The position numbers and the translations under genes are program-made. Of a DNA stretch of 64,000 nucleotides, positions 23,301-33,823 are shown piece by piece. The DNA lies in contig OW121740.1 of NCBI GenBank assembly GCA_933228675.1, positions 36,165,292 through 36,229,291 on the forward strand, in the 5' to 3' direction. Position 1 is the first letter of the stretch, and every line of letters begins with the position of its first letter. Source of the stretch: Stomorhina lunata. Lineage: Eukaryota; Arthropoda; Insecta; Diptera; Rhiniidae. A model generated the notes under the pieces. The model was given only the letters and a program-made list of their open reading frames with translations, searched no databases and was not told the DNA's origin.

Positions 23301-25502
23301 GTTATTGCCAATATACGGCCCCATATGCTCGAAAAAGTAGTTGAAAATTGGACCTGTAGAATTGGCTTTATTCGAGCCAGCCGCGGCGGCCACATGCCCG
23401 AAATCATATTTAAACATTAATGGCATAAAATTATCCTTCCAATAAAGCCAAATTGATGGACATTAAAACGATTTTCTTGTGTTTTATTTCAATTCGAAGT
23501 TCTATACCTCTAAAAAAAACACCCTATAGAATCGGATGCAGATCATTGTCTGAGAGAAGTACCCCTTGTTCCAATTGGAATGTTGTCGGGGAATTATATA
23601 TATATGTAACTATTATAAAACAACAGTTTCCCAATAAACAGATTTTGAAAAAATTGGTTTATAGACGGTATTGAATATAGGCTTTCGATATAATATGAAA
23701 TTAAATCTAGAATAATATGAAATTAAATCTAAAATTTTATTTTGTGTTTATTATTTCAACAAAAAGAGTAGACTTCTTTCTACCTCTACTTAAAAATATT
23801 TGAATGTCACTACTTCAGATCTTTTAAAAAAGGCCTTCATATGTTTATTTCGAAAATATAATAAAATTTTTGTATTGAAAATTAGTCTACGAAATAATTT
23901 CAATAACGAAAAATTTGATTGCGGTCGACCATTATTCTTAGTTCCCAGTAAGAAAAAAGTTTTATTATCAAATTGAGGATGATTTGAAAATAAATCTTTT
24001 TTCAAACGTCAAACGTTTGATATTGATTTGAGAATAATAGCGTTCTCAACAAAAAGGGGCCTTTATTCTCAAATTGAGAAATACCTTTATTCTCAAATCA
24101 TTATCAAACCTCATTTTTAAAGGTTTTTCAAATGTGGATATCATCTACATGTGGAACATAAATAAAATGGCGTTGTATTTTTGAGTTTTTTTTATTTTGT
24201 TTTTGAAAACGGTGCATCATATTTGAATTCTTTTGCTTAAAATACAATTTTTTATTGTTAGGTAAAAAAATTTTAAGAAACAAAGAAAATTTACTTATGC
24301 ATATGAATATTATTGAATTTTTTTCTTGACATTTTTTAAGCAAGGTTTTATGGTCAAATATGGATCAATTTTAAAAAATCCAAAAGAAATAACGAATTTC
24401 TTTGAAATGCAATGTCATTCCATTAAAATATCTTAAACATTAATTTTATTTAACATTTATAACAATTATTTTTTTGAATGTTTGAAAAAAATTTGAAATA
24501 AGGTTTGATATCAAATTTATATAACACCATTTTTCAAATTATTCTCAAATCATCTTAGGGTTTGATAATGATTTGAGAATAACCTTTATTCTCAATTTGA
24601 AAAACTATAATTTTTCAAACGTTTATTCTCAAATGAACCCTCATTTGAAAATGAATGTGAATCTCAAACATCTGTTCAGGTTTGAAAAAAGTTTGAAAAA
24701 ACGTTTGATATCAAATGTAAAAGTCATCATATTTCAAACGTTTGACACTGTTCTTATTGGGTTACTTGCTTTATTCTGTTTACAAATTTAATATCAACAT
24801 TTTCACAACTAGATCCTATTAAAAAATTCAAAATTGCACTCTCATCTATGAACTCATTAACCGCAAAAGTAAATAACATTTCCTAAAATTTTTTTTAATG
24901 TACATAATTAACATTCTTCCGAGAATTAAATTAATTATAGTTACGAGGTGCAAAATGTTAAAAATAAAATCAAACATCACTTTTTTGTTGTTATAGTTCA
25001 AGCCGAACGTCTATCATTATTATTGGAACACATAAATCGTCAAGTACGGGAAGTGCATATACGTATTGTGGCATTTGATTGGTATATCGGTGTTAAATAT
25101 CGGGGCGATGAGCATACAGCTGCTTCGGCCGCTTCTCTGCATGAGAACAAAGAGAATAAAGAAAATTTGCAACGATCTAAAATTGGTGTGATCAATGAAA
25201 TTTTACAAATGTGCAATACAACAGAAACTACAAAGACATCTATAACAAATTCTACAGATTTGACAAAAACAAATAGTTTATTAACAAACACTCAAGCCTC
25301 TGCGACAGTTATAAATGAAGCAGTAGCTTTTAATAGCTCGCCCACAAATTTGTTTGACAATCAAGAAGTTTTGATTTCAAAACCTCTGGTGGTAGACAAA
25401 ACCAAAGACATTTTCAATGTCTATCAACCGGAACAAAACCGCAAGGCAGCTGCGTCATTAGCCACTAGCTATAATCGTCATCCAGTTTTTTATATTGGTT
25501 GA
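17312..25502 (+). CDS. Uncharacterised 514-aa protein, three exons
   Basis: I do not recognise this gene. Exons are 17312-17970, 18029-18408 and 24997-25502. Junctions are AACAG/gtaattt and ttccag/CAAAG, then AAAAG/gtaagtg and gttatag/TTCAA. The phases close (659+380+506 = 1545 nt, 514 codons plus stop). The N-terminal ~220 residues are low-complexity and rich in N, Q, A, P and Y. From about residue 218 the sequence looks structured and helical: SKENTLVRNLFDILRDLHRA, then QVKQAYRKLTIFICDMQRLL, FYLNNLRQYLNQLDMYKRIE, and across the last junction QAERLSLLLEHINRQVREVH and AFDWYIGVKYRGDEH. The tail is S/T/N-rich. There is no signal peptide or membrane segment. The helical core looks like a protein-interaction domain; no function is claimed. 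Intron 1 is 58 bp, while intron 2 is 6,588 bp and filled with transposons. Consensus splice sites, frame closure and normal codon use argue for a live gene. Confidence 0.8.
19054..19136. repeat. Hairpin-forming inverted repeat in intron 2
   Basis: ACTCGATTCGAAAGAAATTA and its near-inverse TTTTATTTTCGAATCGAGAT face each other over about 80 bp with a second inner palindrome around CTTTAAG. Probably a very small MITE. Confidence 0.45.
19286..19821 (-). mobile_element. INE-1-like repeat in intron 2
   Basis: On the minus strand it begins ACAAGTAAAAAGGTAATATAG and carries the same body as 3867-4640, including GCCAGACGGACGGACTGAC and ATCGACTCAGGAAGTGATTC. It ends in TAATACCCTTCCC without the far hairpin arm. 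It lies antisense to the host gene. Confidence 0.7.
19990..20290 (+). pseudogene. Dead 5' piece of the DD37E Tc1-like transposase gene
   Basis: This aligns with the start of the intact transposase gene at 60327 (shared words CAAATCCGTCATGGACT, ATTGGTAAGGCAAAAGAAG and GCTGAAGACATACAAAG) but has deletions and frameshifts. It corresponds roughly to residues 13-115. Nothing of the catalytic domain is left. Confidence 0.8.
20740..21010. repeat. AT-rich palindromic units with an inverted pair
   Basis: TTTTTATAGAAAATTTTTTT-type units resemble those at 46440-48460. TTATTTTGTTCGAATAAATT (20920) is mirrored by AATTTATTCGAACAAAATAA (21004), making a hairpin of about 105 bp. Confidence 0.5.
21045..21300 (+). 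repeat. Dispersed repeat with the ACTAGCTGACCCGCTCCGC start
   Basis: The TTACTAGCTGACCCGCTCCG opening followed by CGCGTTGCTGG, and later AATTTCATCAAAATCGGCCC with CATCCATTTTGAAGTCC, is a repeat seen across arthropod genomes in my recollection. It is visibly more GC-rich than the surroundings. The class of the parent element is uncertain. Confidence 0.5.
21547..21790 (-). pseudogene. Mariner-type transposase C-terminal remnant
   Basis: The minus strand reads IEWPPISCDLIPL, then after a one-base frameshift GFLKSFVFSNKPDSLQALN, LVEKMLKNWVHQKNW, ending VVEAI and stop. This is the last catalytic block (WPPxSCDLxPLxYFLWG) and C-terminus of the same broad transposase type as the copy at 22335, but clearly a different, older subfamily. 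Everything upstream of the last catalytic aspartate block is missing. Confidence 0.75.
21974..22222 (+). mobile_element. tRNA-derived SINE, 5' part (split by a mariner insertion)
   Basis: The head carries a perfect A-box match TGGTATAGCAGG and a B-box-like AAGTTCAATCCCC, so the SINE descends from a tRNA. After a poly(A)-like stretch comes the body: CATAACTCAGCTAGCCACTG and GTTCGGAGCCGGCGTTAAAA. It is interrupted by the mariner at 22223; its 3' piece resumes at 23529. The uninterrupted relative at 62396 shows the pre-insertion state. Confidence 0.8.
22223..23526 (+). mobile_element. Mariner-type DNA transposon, 1,304 bp
   Basis: The left TIR is TCGGGTGTTTTTTATTGAGG and the right end is the inverse of TAGGGTGTTTTTTTTAGAGG; both continue TATAGAACTT. 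TA dinucleotides at 22221-22222 and 23527-23528 are the target duplication. The SINE copy at 62396 has a single TA at the matching point, which confirms both borders. Confidence 0.93.
22335..23420 (+). pseudogene. Mariner-type transposase, one nonsense mutation
   Basis: The frame is 361 codons with one internal stop at codon 298. The N-terminus is a helix-turn-helix pair (LTKEQRLQIVQIYFEDNGS; CPSTLWKILRKDLGLRPYK). The catalytic triad is D159 (FSDEAHFW), D252 (QQDGA) and D289 (RSCDLTPLDYFL), with 36 residues between the last two by my count. Directly after DYFL the codon is TGA, where the second copy at 63460-64000 has TGG (Trp) in the family-typical FLWG motif. The frame beyond the stop continues intact to FKH and stop. 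The methionine at 22317 is possible, but MNRLTK at 22335 fits the family start better. It is probably a recently killed gene, because nothing else in it is broken. Confidence 0.9.
23529..23610 (+). mobile_element. tRNA-derived SINE, 3' part
   Basis: AGAATCGGATGCAG through CTTGTTCCAATTGGAATGTT matches the 3' part of the SINE at 62396-62690 and continues the copy that starts at 21974. Confidence 0.75.
23944..24761. mobile_element. Foldback-like element with CCCARTAAGAA ends
   Basis: CCCAGTAAGAA at the left and TTCTTATTGGG at the right are inverted. The interior is full of palindromic TCAAACGTTTGA units and paired blocks such as TTTATTCTCAAATTGAGAAA in alternating orientation. There is no coding region. 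It lies in intron 2 of the 514-aa gene. Confidence 0.55.
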
Positions 25503-26028
25503 GTTAGGTTTTGATTTTATTAATTTGAGTGCTTAGATTTCTGTTTAAAAATGTTTTAATTGAAAAGAAATTAAACAGAAACTTAATTGTTTTTTGTGCT
25601 TTGTCTTGAAGTTTGTTTTTTTATTGAATTTATCTAAATTATATTCTAGATTATATTTTAAACCAAAAGAATTTAATTTTATTGCTTTAGTAATTTTAAA
25701 TGCTTTATCTTTCTAGATTTTAAGTGATTTTTAGAAATTCTATTATACTTTAATTATTTAGGCTTTTCTGTTATTTGAAAAGATTTCTTAAATTTAAAAA
25801 ATATGCAATTTCTCAGTTTTAAGTGATTTTTCGATAAATTTTACTATTTTTACTGATTTAAGCATATGATCGACATTTGCACAAATGATGGCTCGATTGT
25901 GTTTTGCAACTCAACTTTAATTGTGCTTCCAATTGCAAAAATGACATGAGGTATGGCAACTGATAAACGTTAACGGAACCTCAGTTGCCTTGTCAATTAT
26001 AAATGATATTGTAGATAGCAACAAGGGT
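25503..26028. other. 3' flank of the 514-aa gene
   Basis: The 3' UTR and downstream DNA. An AATTAAA at about 25569 is a weak polyadenylation candidate; no canonical AATAAA was seen close by. Confidence 0.35.
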
Positions 26029-27446
26029 CAATTGAAATTGAAAATATTCAATTAAAATTAAGGAAACCCAAATTGGAAATGAGAAACATTAAATTGAAGT
26101 TGAGAAATTTTTATTTAAAATTGAGAATTTTTGAATTGAAATTGGCAAATACACTATTTTTAATTGTAATTAAGAAATTTTTAAATTGAATTGAGAAATT
26201 TTCAATTGAAATTGAGAAATTTTAATTGAAATTGAGAAATATTCAATTTCCAATTGAAATTGAGAAATATTCAATTTTCAATTTAAATTGAGAAATATTC
26301 AATTTTCAATTTAAATTGAGAATTTTTGTTTGAAATTAACAAATTTTCAATTGGAACTGAGAATTTTCAATTAAAATTGAGAAAACCCAAATTGGAAATG
26401 AGAAACATTAAATTGAAATTGAGAAATTTTCAATTAAAATTGAGAATTTTTGAATTGAAATTGGCAACTTCACTATTTTTAATTGTAATTAAGAAATTTT
26501 TAAATTGAATTGAGAAATTTTCAATTGAAATTGAGAAATTTTAATTGAAATTGAGAAATTTTAATTGAAATTGAGAAATATTCAATTGGAATGGAGAAAT
26601 TTTAATTGAAATTTAGAAACTTTCAATTGAAATTGAGACTTCTCAACTGAAATTGAGAAATATTCAATTGAAATTGAGAATTTTCAGTTGAAAATGAGAA
26701 ATTTTCAATTTAAATTGAGAAATTTTCAATTGAAATTGAGAAAATTTCAATTGAAATTGAGAAATTTTCAATTGAAGTTGAGAATTTTTCAATTGAAAAT
26801 GAGAATTTGTAGATTGAAATTAAGAAAATTCCAATTGAAAATGAGAAATTTTCAATTAAAATTGAGAATTTTTTGAGTTAAATTGAGAATTTTTCAATTG
26901 CAATTGAGAAAAGCCCAAGTGAAAATTTGGTTGAATTTTTTAATTGAAGTTGAGAAATTTTCAATTGAAAATGAGAAATTTTCAATTGAAATTGAGAATC
27001 TTCGAATTGAACTTAAGAAAACCCCAAATGAAATTTCGACCTCATTTTCAATTGGGGTTTTCTTAATTTCAATTGAAAAATTCTCAATTTAAAATTCTCA
27101 ATTTAAAATTCTCAATTTTAATTGATAATTTCTTATTTTCAATTGGGACTTTCTCAATTTCAATTTACAAATTCTCATTTTCAATTGAAAAATTCTCAAT
27201 TTCAATTGAGAATTTTTCAACTTCTATTGAAAATTTCTCATTTTCAACTGAAAATTCTCAATTTTAATTGAAAATTTCTCAATTTCAATTGAAAATTTCT
27301 CAATTTCAATTAAAAGTTTTCCATTCCAACTGAATATTTCTCAATTTCAATTAAAATTTCTCAATTTCAATTAAAATTTCTCAATTTCAATTAAAATTTC
27401 TCAACTCAATTTGAAAATTTCTCAATTACAATTCAAAATGGTGTAG
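26029..27446. mobile_element. Foldback-like element, second copy
   Basis: It is built of the same TTTCAATTGAAATTGAGAAA-type units as 7319-8430, with orientation switching at about 27040. The right terminus AAAATGGTGTAG is intact. The left terminus is decayed, and two internal TACACTATTTTTAATTG/TTCACTATTTTTAATTG stretches look like relic ends, so this is probably a composite or nested copy. Its frames are repeat translations. Confidence 0.7.
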
Positions 27447-27659
27447 TTGCCAGTTATAGGCTATTTTGGTAACAGGGAAATATGTAATTGCTGTTAATTT
27501 TCTTTGTAAAAAACACCGAAAAAATGTATTTCCATGGTCCAATGATAAGCACATGTGTGACCATCTATACATCCGACAATGCCTGGAAACTTTATTTTCA
27601 AATAAAACAAGGATTTTATTCTTTATATTAACATTTTTGAGATAATTAAAATTGTATAA

Positions 27660-28110
27660 CTTCCTTTAGAATAACCGATGTCAAGGTTCAAAACATTTCC
27701 ATGGGACTTCTAGAAAATTTGATCCGAAAAAAACCTTAAAACGACACTAGTTTTAAAAGTTTAAATATTTATATAATCTTTTTTCACTTTTTTTCATTAA
27801 AAGTTGTCAGTCACAATTTTCGATAAATTTTTTTTCTGAATGTGTTGCCAGTTAAAGAATCAACTTAAATTCGGTTGAAATACACTTCCTTTAGAATAAC
27901 CGATATCAAGGTTGAAGACATTTCCATGGGACTTCTAGAAAATTCGATTCGAAAAAACCTTAAAACGGCACTAGTTTTTAAAAGTTAAAATATTTATATA
28001 ATCTTTTTCCCTTTTTTTTCATTAAAAGTTGCCAGTCACAATTTTCGATTAACTTTTTTTCTGGTTGAGATGCCATTTGACGAAGCAACTTAAATTCGGT
28101 TGCAATGCAC
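27660..28110. repeat. Tandem duplication, two ~225-bp units
   Basis: The unit beginning CTTCCTTTAGAATAACCGAT restarts at 27885. The copies share GACATTTCCATGGGACTTCT-like and GCCAGTCACAATTTTCGAT-like blocks with about one difference per 10 bp. Confidence 0.8.
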
Positions 28111-28263
28111 AATCGAGCTATAAGTGCATATGTCGATACTAAATTTAAAATAGTTTAATATTAAAAAACTGCAAATATTTAAAAGTTTGATTTCAAAAGT
28201 CTTATAATTCTAAGGAATAATTTGAAACGTATTAAATATTACAAAATATTTTCCAAAATTTGT

Positions 28264-28770
28264 TCATAATGTTATGAATAAGTCTTGAAATCTGTTTTTA
28301 TTCAACTTATTCATAACATATTACTTATTTATACAATTTTCAAATTGTATTTAAATTTTATTGTAAATATTTTTTATTTATTTATACAATTCAGAAAATT
28401 TGTTCCTACTTTTATTCATTTTATGCCCTTATTTGATTGTAATTATTTTAATTCAATTTATACAATTCAATTATTTCATAACTTTATTCAATTGAATAAT
28501 TTTACTTCAAAACTTTTTTATAAAACTGATTTTTAAGGTTATGAGTAAGCCCTGAAACCTGTTTTTATTCGACTTATTCATAATTTTTTTTTTAATTTAA
28601 GTTTTTATATCTTTTTTTAATTGTTATATAATTTTAATTAATTTTATACAATTCCCTTTCTTTCGTAACTTTATTTGATTGAATAATTTAACTTCAAAAC
28701 TGTTTTTTAAGGTTATGAATGAGCCCTGAAACCTGTTTTTATTCGACTTATTCATAATTTTTTTGAAATT
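28264..28770. repeat. Three-copy repeat around a GTTATGAATAAG hairpin
   Basis: GGTTATGARTAAGYCYTGAAA followed by CCTGTTTTTATTCGACTTAT occurs at 28268, 28538 and 28711. Each block can form a stem between TTATGAATAAG and CTTATTCATAA. The intervening DNA is T-rich. Confidence 0.7.
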
Positions 28771-29873
28771 CAAATTTTTTCATATCTTTTTTTAATTGTA
28801 ATTTAATTTTATTGTAATTATTTTAATTCATTTTATACAAATCAACTAAATTGTTTCTAATTTTATTCTATTTGTAGTTTTTTAAATTGTATTCTTAATT
28901 TTATTGTAATTATTTTAAAACCATTTATACACTTCCACAAATTTGTTCCTAATTTTAATTCAATTTATACTTAACTCTAATTTAATATTTTAAATTTAAA
29001 CACTTTTTGTTTAATTATTTTATTTAACAAAATTCAAATGTTTTATATAATTCTTTGCATTTATTCAATTTGTTTAAATTTTTGTTAAAATTCCCTCAAC
29101 AAAAAAGTTATGTATTTGATTTACAGAATTTTTTGTTTTTATTTTAATAATTTGTTTAAACTTGTAATTATTTAAGATTTTAATTTTAAGTTATTTTAAT
29201 TAAGATTTAATTTAGATATTTCTTCTTTTGTTATCCTTGGCTCCCAGTAGAGCACAGGGCCTCAATTTAGATACAAATTTGTATGTTTTATTTTAATTTT
29301 TAGGTTATTTTAAACTTAGATTTTAAAATACTTTTTTGTGTGCTAAACAATTTATAGGTTTTGAATGTTTTTGTAACTTCTTTTTTTTTAATTTTTCTTT
29401 AGTTTTTTTTTGGTAAAAAATATCTCAAGTAATTTTAACTCTTTTAAAGTTAATCAGATTTCTAGAATATAGAATATTTTTCTTAAAATTAAAGTCATCA
29501 ATCAATAGAATATTTTTTTACCGATTCTTAAAATTAAAGAATTAAATGAAAACTTAAGACCGAATAAAGTCTTTAAATAAGTTAAAATTAATTTAACTAA
29601 TTCAAATATTATTTGCCAGGAAATTTAATTTATGTTTCGAATATTTTCTACCAGATCTTTGAATTAAAAAAAAAATCATTTTAATAAATTATGTACCATT
29701 TAAGACCACATAAGGTCTCAAAAGGGTTAAAAACTATTAAACAAATATATTAACTAAAAAATTCAGATGTAAGAAAATAGAATTTTAAAATATGAGCAAA
29801 TCATATTACATGTCTTGAAGTGAAGGTAGGGCTTGTTTAGAGTCGTCGTATTTATGACTATAACAGTTCCGCA
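28771..29873. other. T-rich DNA, no gene
   Basis: Long stretches of T and A with no coding frame and no terminal-repeat structure that I could delimit. Confidence 0.4.
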
Positions 29874-30093
29874 CTACACCATTTTCAATTGTAAATGAAA
29901 AATTTTAACATTAAATAAAATTAAGCTTTTCTTTTCACAACAATTTTTTTCATTTAAAGATACAAATTGTCATTTATAAACTATTCTTTATTTAAAAATT
30001 AGAAATTTCAACTGAAACTGAGAAATTTTAAAATTTATTTGAAATTGAGGTTAACCTTTCTAGTTGGAATTTTCTCAGTTACAATTGTAAAAA
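29874..30093. mobile_element. Remnant of the foldback-like family
   Basis: The terminus CTACACCATTTTCAATTG is perfect, and a degraded opposite end near CTCAGTTACAATTGTAAAA lies about 200 bp away. Most internal units are lost. Confidence 0.55.
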
Positions 30094-30418
30094 TTCCTTT
30101 AATCTGATACGAAACGATAATCGTTAAACTGAATGTATTTTTAAAGAAATTTGTTGCTAAAATTAACTTCTAGTCTTATTACAAGAGTCGGAACGACAGC
30201 TTCTTTACTTTAAACTTTAAAAATTCATATTCATACTTTCTTAAATCTAGTACGAAACTATCGCATTCGAATGACTAATGATATTTTTATACTAGAATAA
30301 AGAAAACTTGAAAGCAATATTCTCTTAAGTCTAGTACGTAACTATGGCGACTTATTCTACTTTTACACACATCAAGTTTCAAATCAAGTTCAAGTTTCAA
30401 AACTTGACGTTCTATTTC

Positions 30419-30534
30419 CCCATATGTGGGGTTTATATAACACAAATTTATATGTATTTTGTTACTGTAACAAAAACAAAATACATGTAAATTCCACTCA
30501 ATCGTCAGCCGCTTGAGTTATATAAACCCCATAT
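30419..30534. repeat. ~115-bp two-level inverted repeat
   Basis: CATATGTGGGGTTTATATAA and GTTATATAAACCCCATATTA are inverted. Inside them ATGTATTTTGTTAC faces AACAAAATACAT. A MITE-like hairpin. Confidence 0.6.
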
Positions 30535-31185
30535 TAATGTGTGTTTAAGAGTAGACTAGGACTATAGAAAAAGTTTAAATGCCTCAAAAAAAGTTAATAG
30601 TTCTAATTAAAAGAGTTACTGTCTTTACGACTTAACAGTTCCGCATGAGTATAAAAGAAAATATGAAATTATTATTAGGTGTACAACTTTGCCTTCTATG
30701 TTTTTTTCCGAAACGCAGAATAGAAATGCCTAATTAAAAAAGTCAATAAAATCGAATTCATTCCTTGTCTTAGTACGAAAGTTTTGACAAAGTGTGATAT
30801 AAATTTGTTTCTTACAAGCTTCAAAAAGTCGTGACAATGTATTATTTAATCTAGTACGAAACTTATAGAAAAAACCCGAAAAAACCCGCCAAATTTAGAA
30901 TTTCATATGATATTTCTGTACTAGATTAAGGCTCAACGAAAATATGATAAACGATTGCCGTCGTCATGATGCATGTGATGCGTCGTCACATGCTTCAATT
31001 TGCCTTATTTCGAGTGTTATTAGACATTTTCATACTAAATTTAAGAATACTTAAAATGTTTCTTTTAATCTGGTACGAAACAGTTGTCATCGAAAAACAA
31101 TTATAATGCAGCCAAATGTTTTAATGACAATCTGTCCTATTGCGTCCGTTTTAACTTCTACCACCACTATTTCGTACTTGAAGTA

Positions 31186-31439
31186 CATATCTGTGACTTG
31201 GTGCTAAAAGGGCCACTGCCAAAAAAGTAGTTTTGAGAAAATTTGATTTAAAGTTTTTATTTTCTATATAACTCATAGTAACATTGCCCAGAAAATCCCT
31301 TATAAATCTGTTAAGTTAAGTTAGAGATTTAGCTGTTGGAGCCAAATGAAAGAGGGTAAAGAATATAATATAACGCAATGATTAACTCAAAACAGCAAAA
31401 AATTTATATTGGCCCTTTTAGCACCAAGCCACAGATATG
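31186..31439. mobile_element. 254-bp MITE with ~30-bp TIRs and TA flanks
   Basis: CATATCTGTGACTTGGTGCT continuing AAAAGGGCCA at the left is matched by its inverse at the right end (TGGCCCTTTTAGCACC...CACAGATATG). TA lies on both sides. A partial copy exists at 1139-1205. Confidence 0.8.
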
Positions 31440-31942
31440 TAAGTGGTTGTGACGGCTATAGTTTTATATTTACACATTTTTTATTCTATTATAGAACTGC
31501 CGTGATCTGTTAAACTAAATCTGCCTAATTAATGGTGTCTCACGACAGCTTTATACTACATAAATAAAAATTTGAAAATTTATACTTTAATCTGGTACGA
31601 AACTGTTGTAATTAATGAAAACTTTTTTCTAGTAATTAAATTGTAGTTTTTCTAGTTTTTTTAATCTAGTATGAAACTATTATCGTACACTAGACCATCA
31701 TAAAATGGCTGAAAAACTTATGAAAAGCAAATGTTACCATAAACGTAAAATAATAAATGCAAAATAAACTAAATAAATAAAAAAATAAGTAATTGAATAT
31801 AAGAATTTTTTTCTTAAACCTAGTATGAAACTATCATTGATTGTAGACAACTATTATTTAAGAAGGGTAGAACAAACAATTACACAATGACAATTGTACG
31901 ATGTTGACATTTTCATAGCTTAAAGAGTTGTTAGTCATTCAT

Positions 31943-32076
31943 CCTTATAACGGTTGTAGAATATACGACTTCGACAACGACAGTTAGTACTAGATTAAAG
32001 AAAACATCAACACAATTTCATTAATCTAGTACTAACTGTCGTCGTCGAATTAGTATATTCGACAAACGTAATAAGG
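31943..32076. mobile_element. Palindromic element (~55-bp arms), CCTTATWACG ends
   Basis: The left arm CCTTATAACGGTTGTAGAAT continues through CGACAACGACAGTTAGTACT to AGATTAAAG. The right arm is its inverse with few mismatches, leaving a loop of about 20 bases. A second copy is at 44644-44750. Confidence 0.75.
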
Positions 32077-32280
32077 CTGATTATGTTCTTTTAATCTACT
32101 ATGAAATATCTTAGTTACAAGTGTCCTATGACAATTTCATATATCTACATAATATGTAAATATATATTATATTCAGACAGTCATAATTCGTTAAAACTAC
32201 ACAGCTTTTTGTGATCAAGGTTTTTAAAAGTTGTGTAATTTTACTACAGCCTCACTTTAATCTACTACAAAACTGTTTTA

Positions 32281-33460
32281 GTCATAAATACGATAAATTG
32301 TAATAAGTCTAAATAATTCCGTCCTTTTTATATATTTTAATAAAAATATTAATCTATATTTAAAAGTAACCTTTTAATAGTTTAAGTATTTTTGTAAAAT
32401 TTAAATTGTAAAAACTTATTAATAAATTATAATTTTATATATCAACTGAAGTGTAGCTATAAAATAAGACATTTATTATTACATAAATTTTATTTTAAAA
32501 AATGAATAAATGAATAATCATAATTCTTAATAAAATTAAATAAACTGCAATTATTAAAAAAAAAACAAGTTTATTTTTACAAAAACAAATTAAATACCGT
32601 TGAACAATTAAAATAAAATAAAATTGTTTAATAAAAAGCTTTTAAACATTTTGTTTTAACAAATATAATAAATTGATAAAGTTCAATACTAAATGTTTTT
32701 ACTTTTAATTGTTTAAATTAATCTATTTAATTAGTAGCATTAACTAATACATTTTTTTTAATAGCCAGATGATTGAAAAAATAAAAAAAATTATTAAATA
32801 ATAATAAATAACCTGTTGATTTTATATATAATTACAAAAGCAATATATTTCCTTTATAAAGTTAATTATAGAACTATATTTTAGTATAGATTTTGTTAAT
32901 TCTTGAAACTTCTTATTATCCTTATGGTGTTTAATTATAATGGCAACACTGCTTTTGTCAATAGGCAACTGCCAATTGACTCCTGTCCACAGTTGAACTA
33001 GCAGCGTCTTTAATGTCACAGAACTCAATTCCGTTCGAAATTGGAATGAATTCGGTATTTTGCTTCTATAGAAAAGGTAACAATTTTTTTTGGAATGAAA
33101 TCACTTTCTATTTTCAAAGTGGAATTTAATTTGTATGTTCTTCCTTGTTTATTCAATATTTAAACAAATTCTTCAATAAATCATATTATTTATTAAAAAA
33201 AAAGATAGAATTTCTAATTTTAACTAAAAAAAATCTTTTTTTTTAAATGTTTCTTGATTTTTTTGTGATTCCAATGCGTTTTATGCAAATGCACCTCCTA
33301 ACAATTTTTTTTATTTTATTAAAATTAGCGGTTGTTTAAGTAATTTTCTAACTTATTCCTAAAAAAATACATTTTTTGCATCGACAAATAATATAAAATT
33401 TTCGAATCTTAAAGCTTTTCGAATAGAAAACATTCACAGCCTGTTCACAAAACTGTCATA
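32281..33460. other. AT-rich DNA, no gene seen
   Basis: The 68-codon minus-strand frame at 32822-33028 has no recognisable features and was not accepted. No transposon ends were found. Confidence 0.4.
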
Positions 33461-33823
33461 CGTTAGAACAAGGTAGATTATAATGAAGGTAATTTCACTT
33501 CGGGTTACTAAATTTAATTTCACTTTCTGACAATTTTAAGGGTTCTGACATTTCAATAGAAATAAAGCTACCAGATTATGTTAAGTTTTCCCTTTTTTCT
33601 GTCGCTGGGCCGACAATATGAGTTATGTGTAAAAATGTAAATACATTTTATTGCATGTGTATCTTCATATCTAATAGTTAAACTATATTTTACTAGTATA
33701 TATATAATAACTATATAATAACTATACACATTAAATACAATTTTGATTAGCTACGTTGATGTTCTAGGTATTTAGGAAAAAAACACATAGCTTATATTGT
33801 AGTCGCAGGGACATTTGAAGTAT

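Larger units (their letters stand above)
30098..32280. repeat. Cluster of dispersed TTTAATCTAGTACGAAACT motifs
   Basis: The 18-bp motif TTAATCTRGTACGAAACT or its inverse occurs about a dozen times here, for example near 30098, 30242, 30326, 30845, 30918 (inverse), 31065, 31586, 31661, 31816, 31986 (inverse), 32015, 32092 and 32258. Spacing is irregular, so it is not a tandem array. Several occurrences form short facing pairs. It recurs at 45395-45690. Confidence 0.65.

Noticed and set aside
32822..33028. 68-codon minus-strand frame
   Set aside because: No family features, no splice context, AT-rich surroundings.
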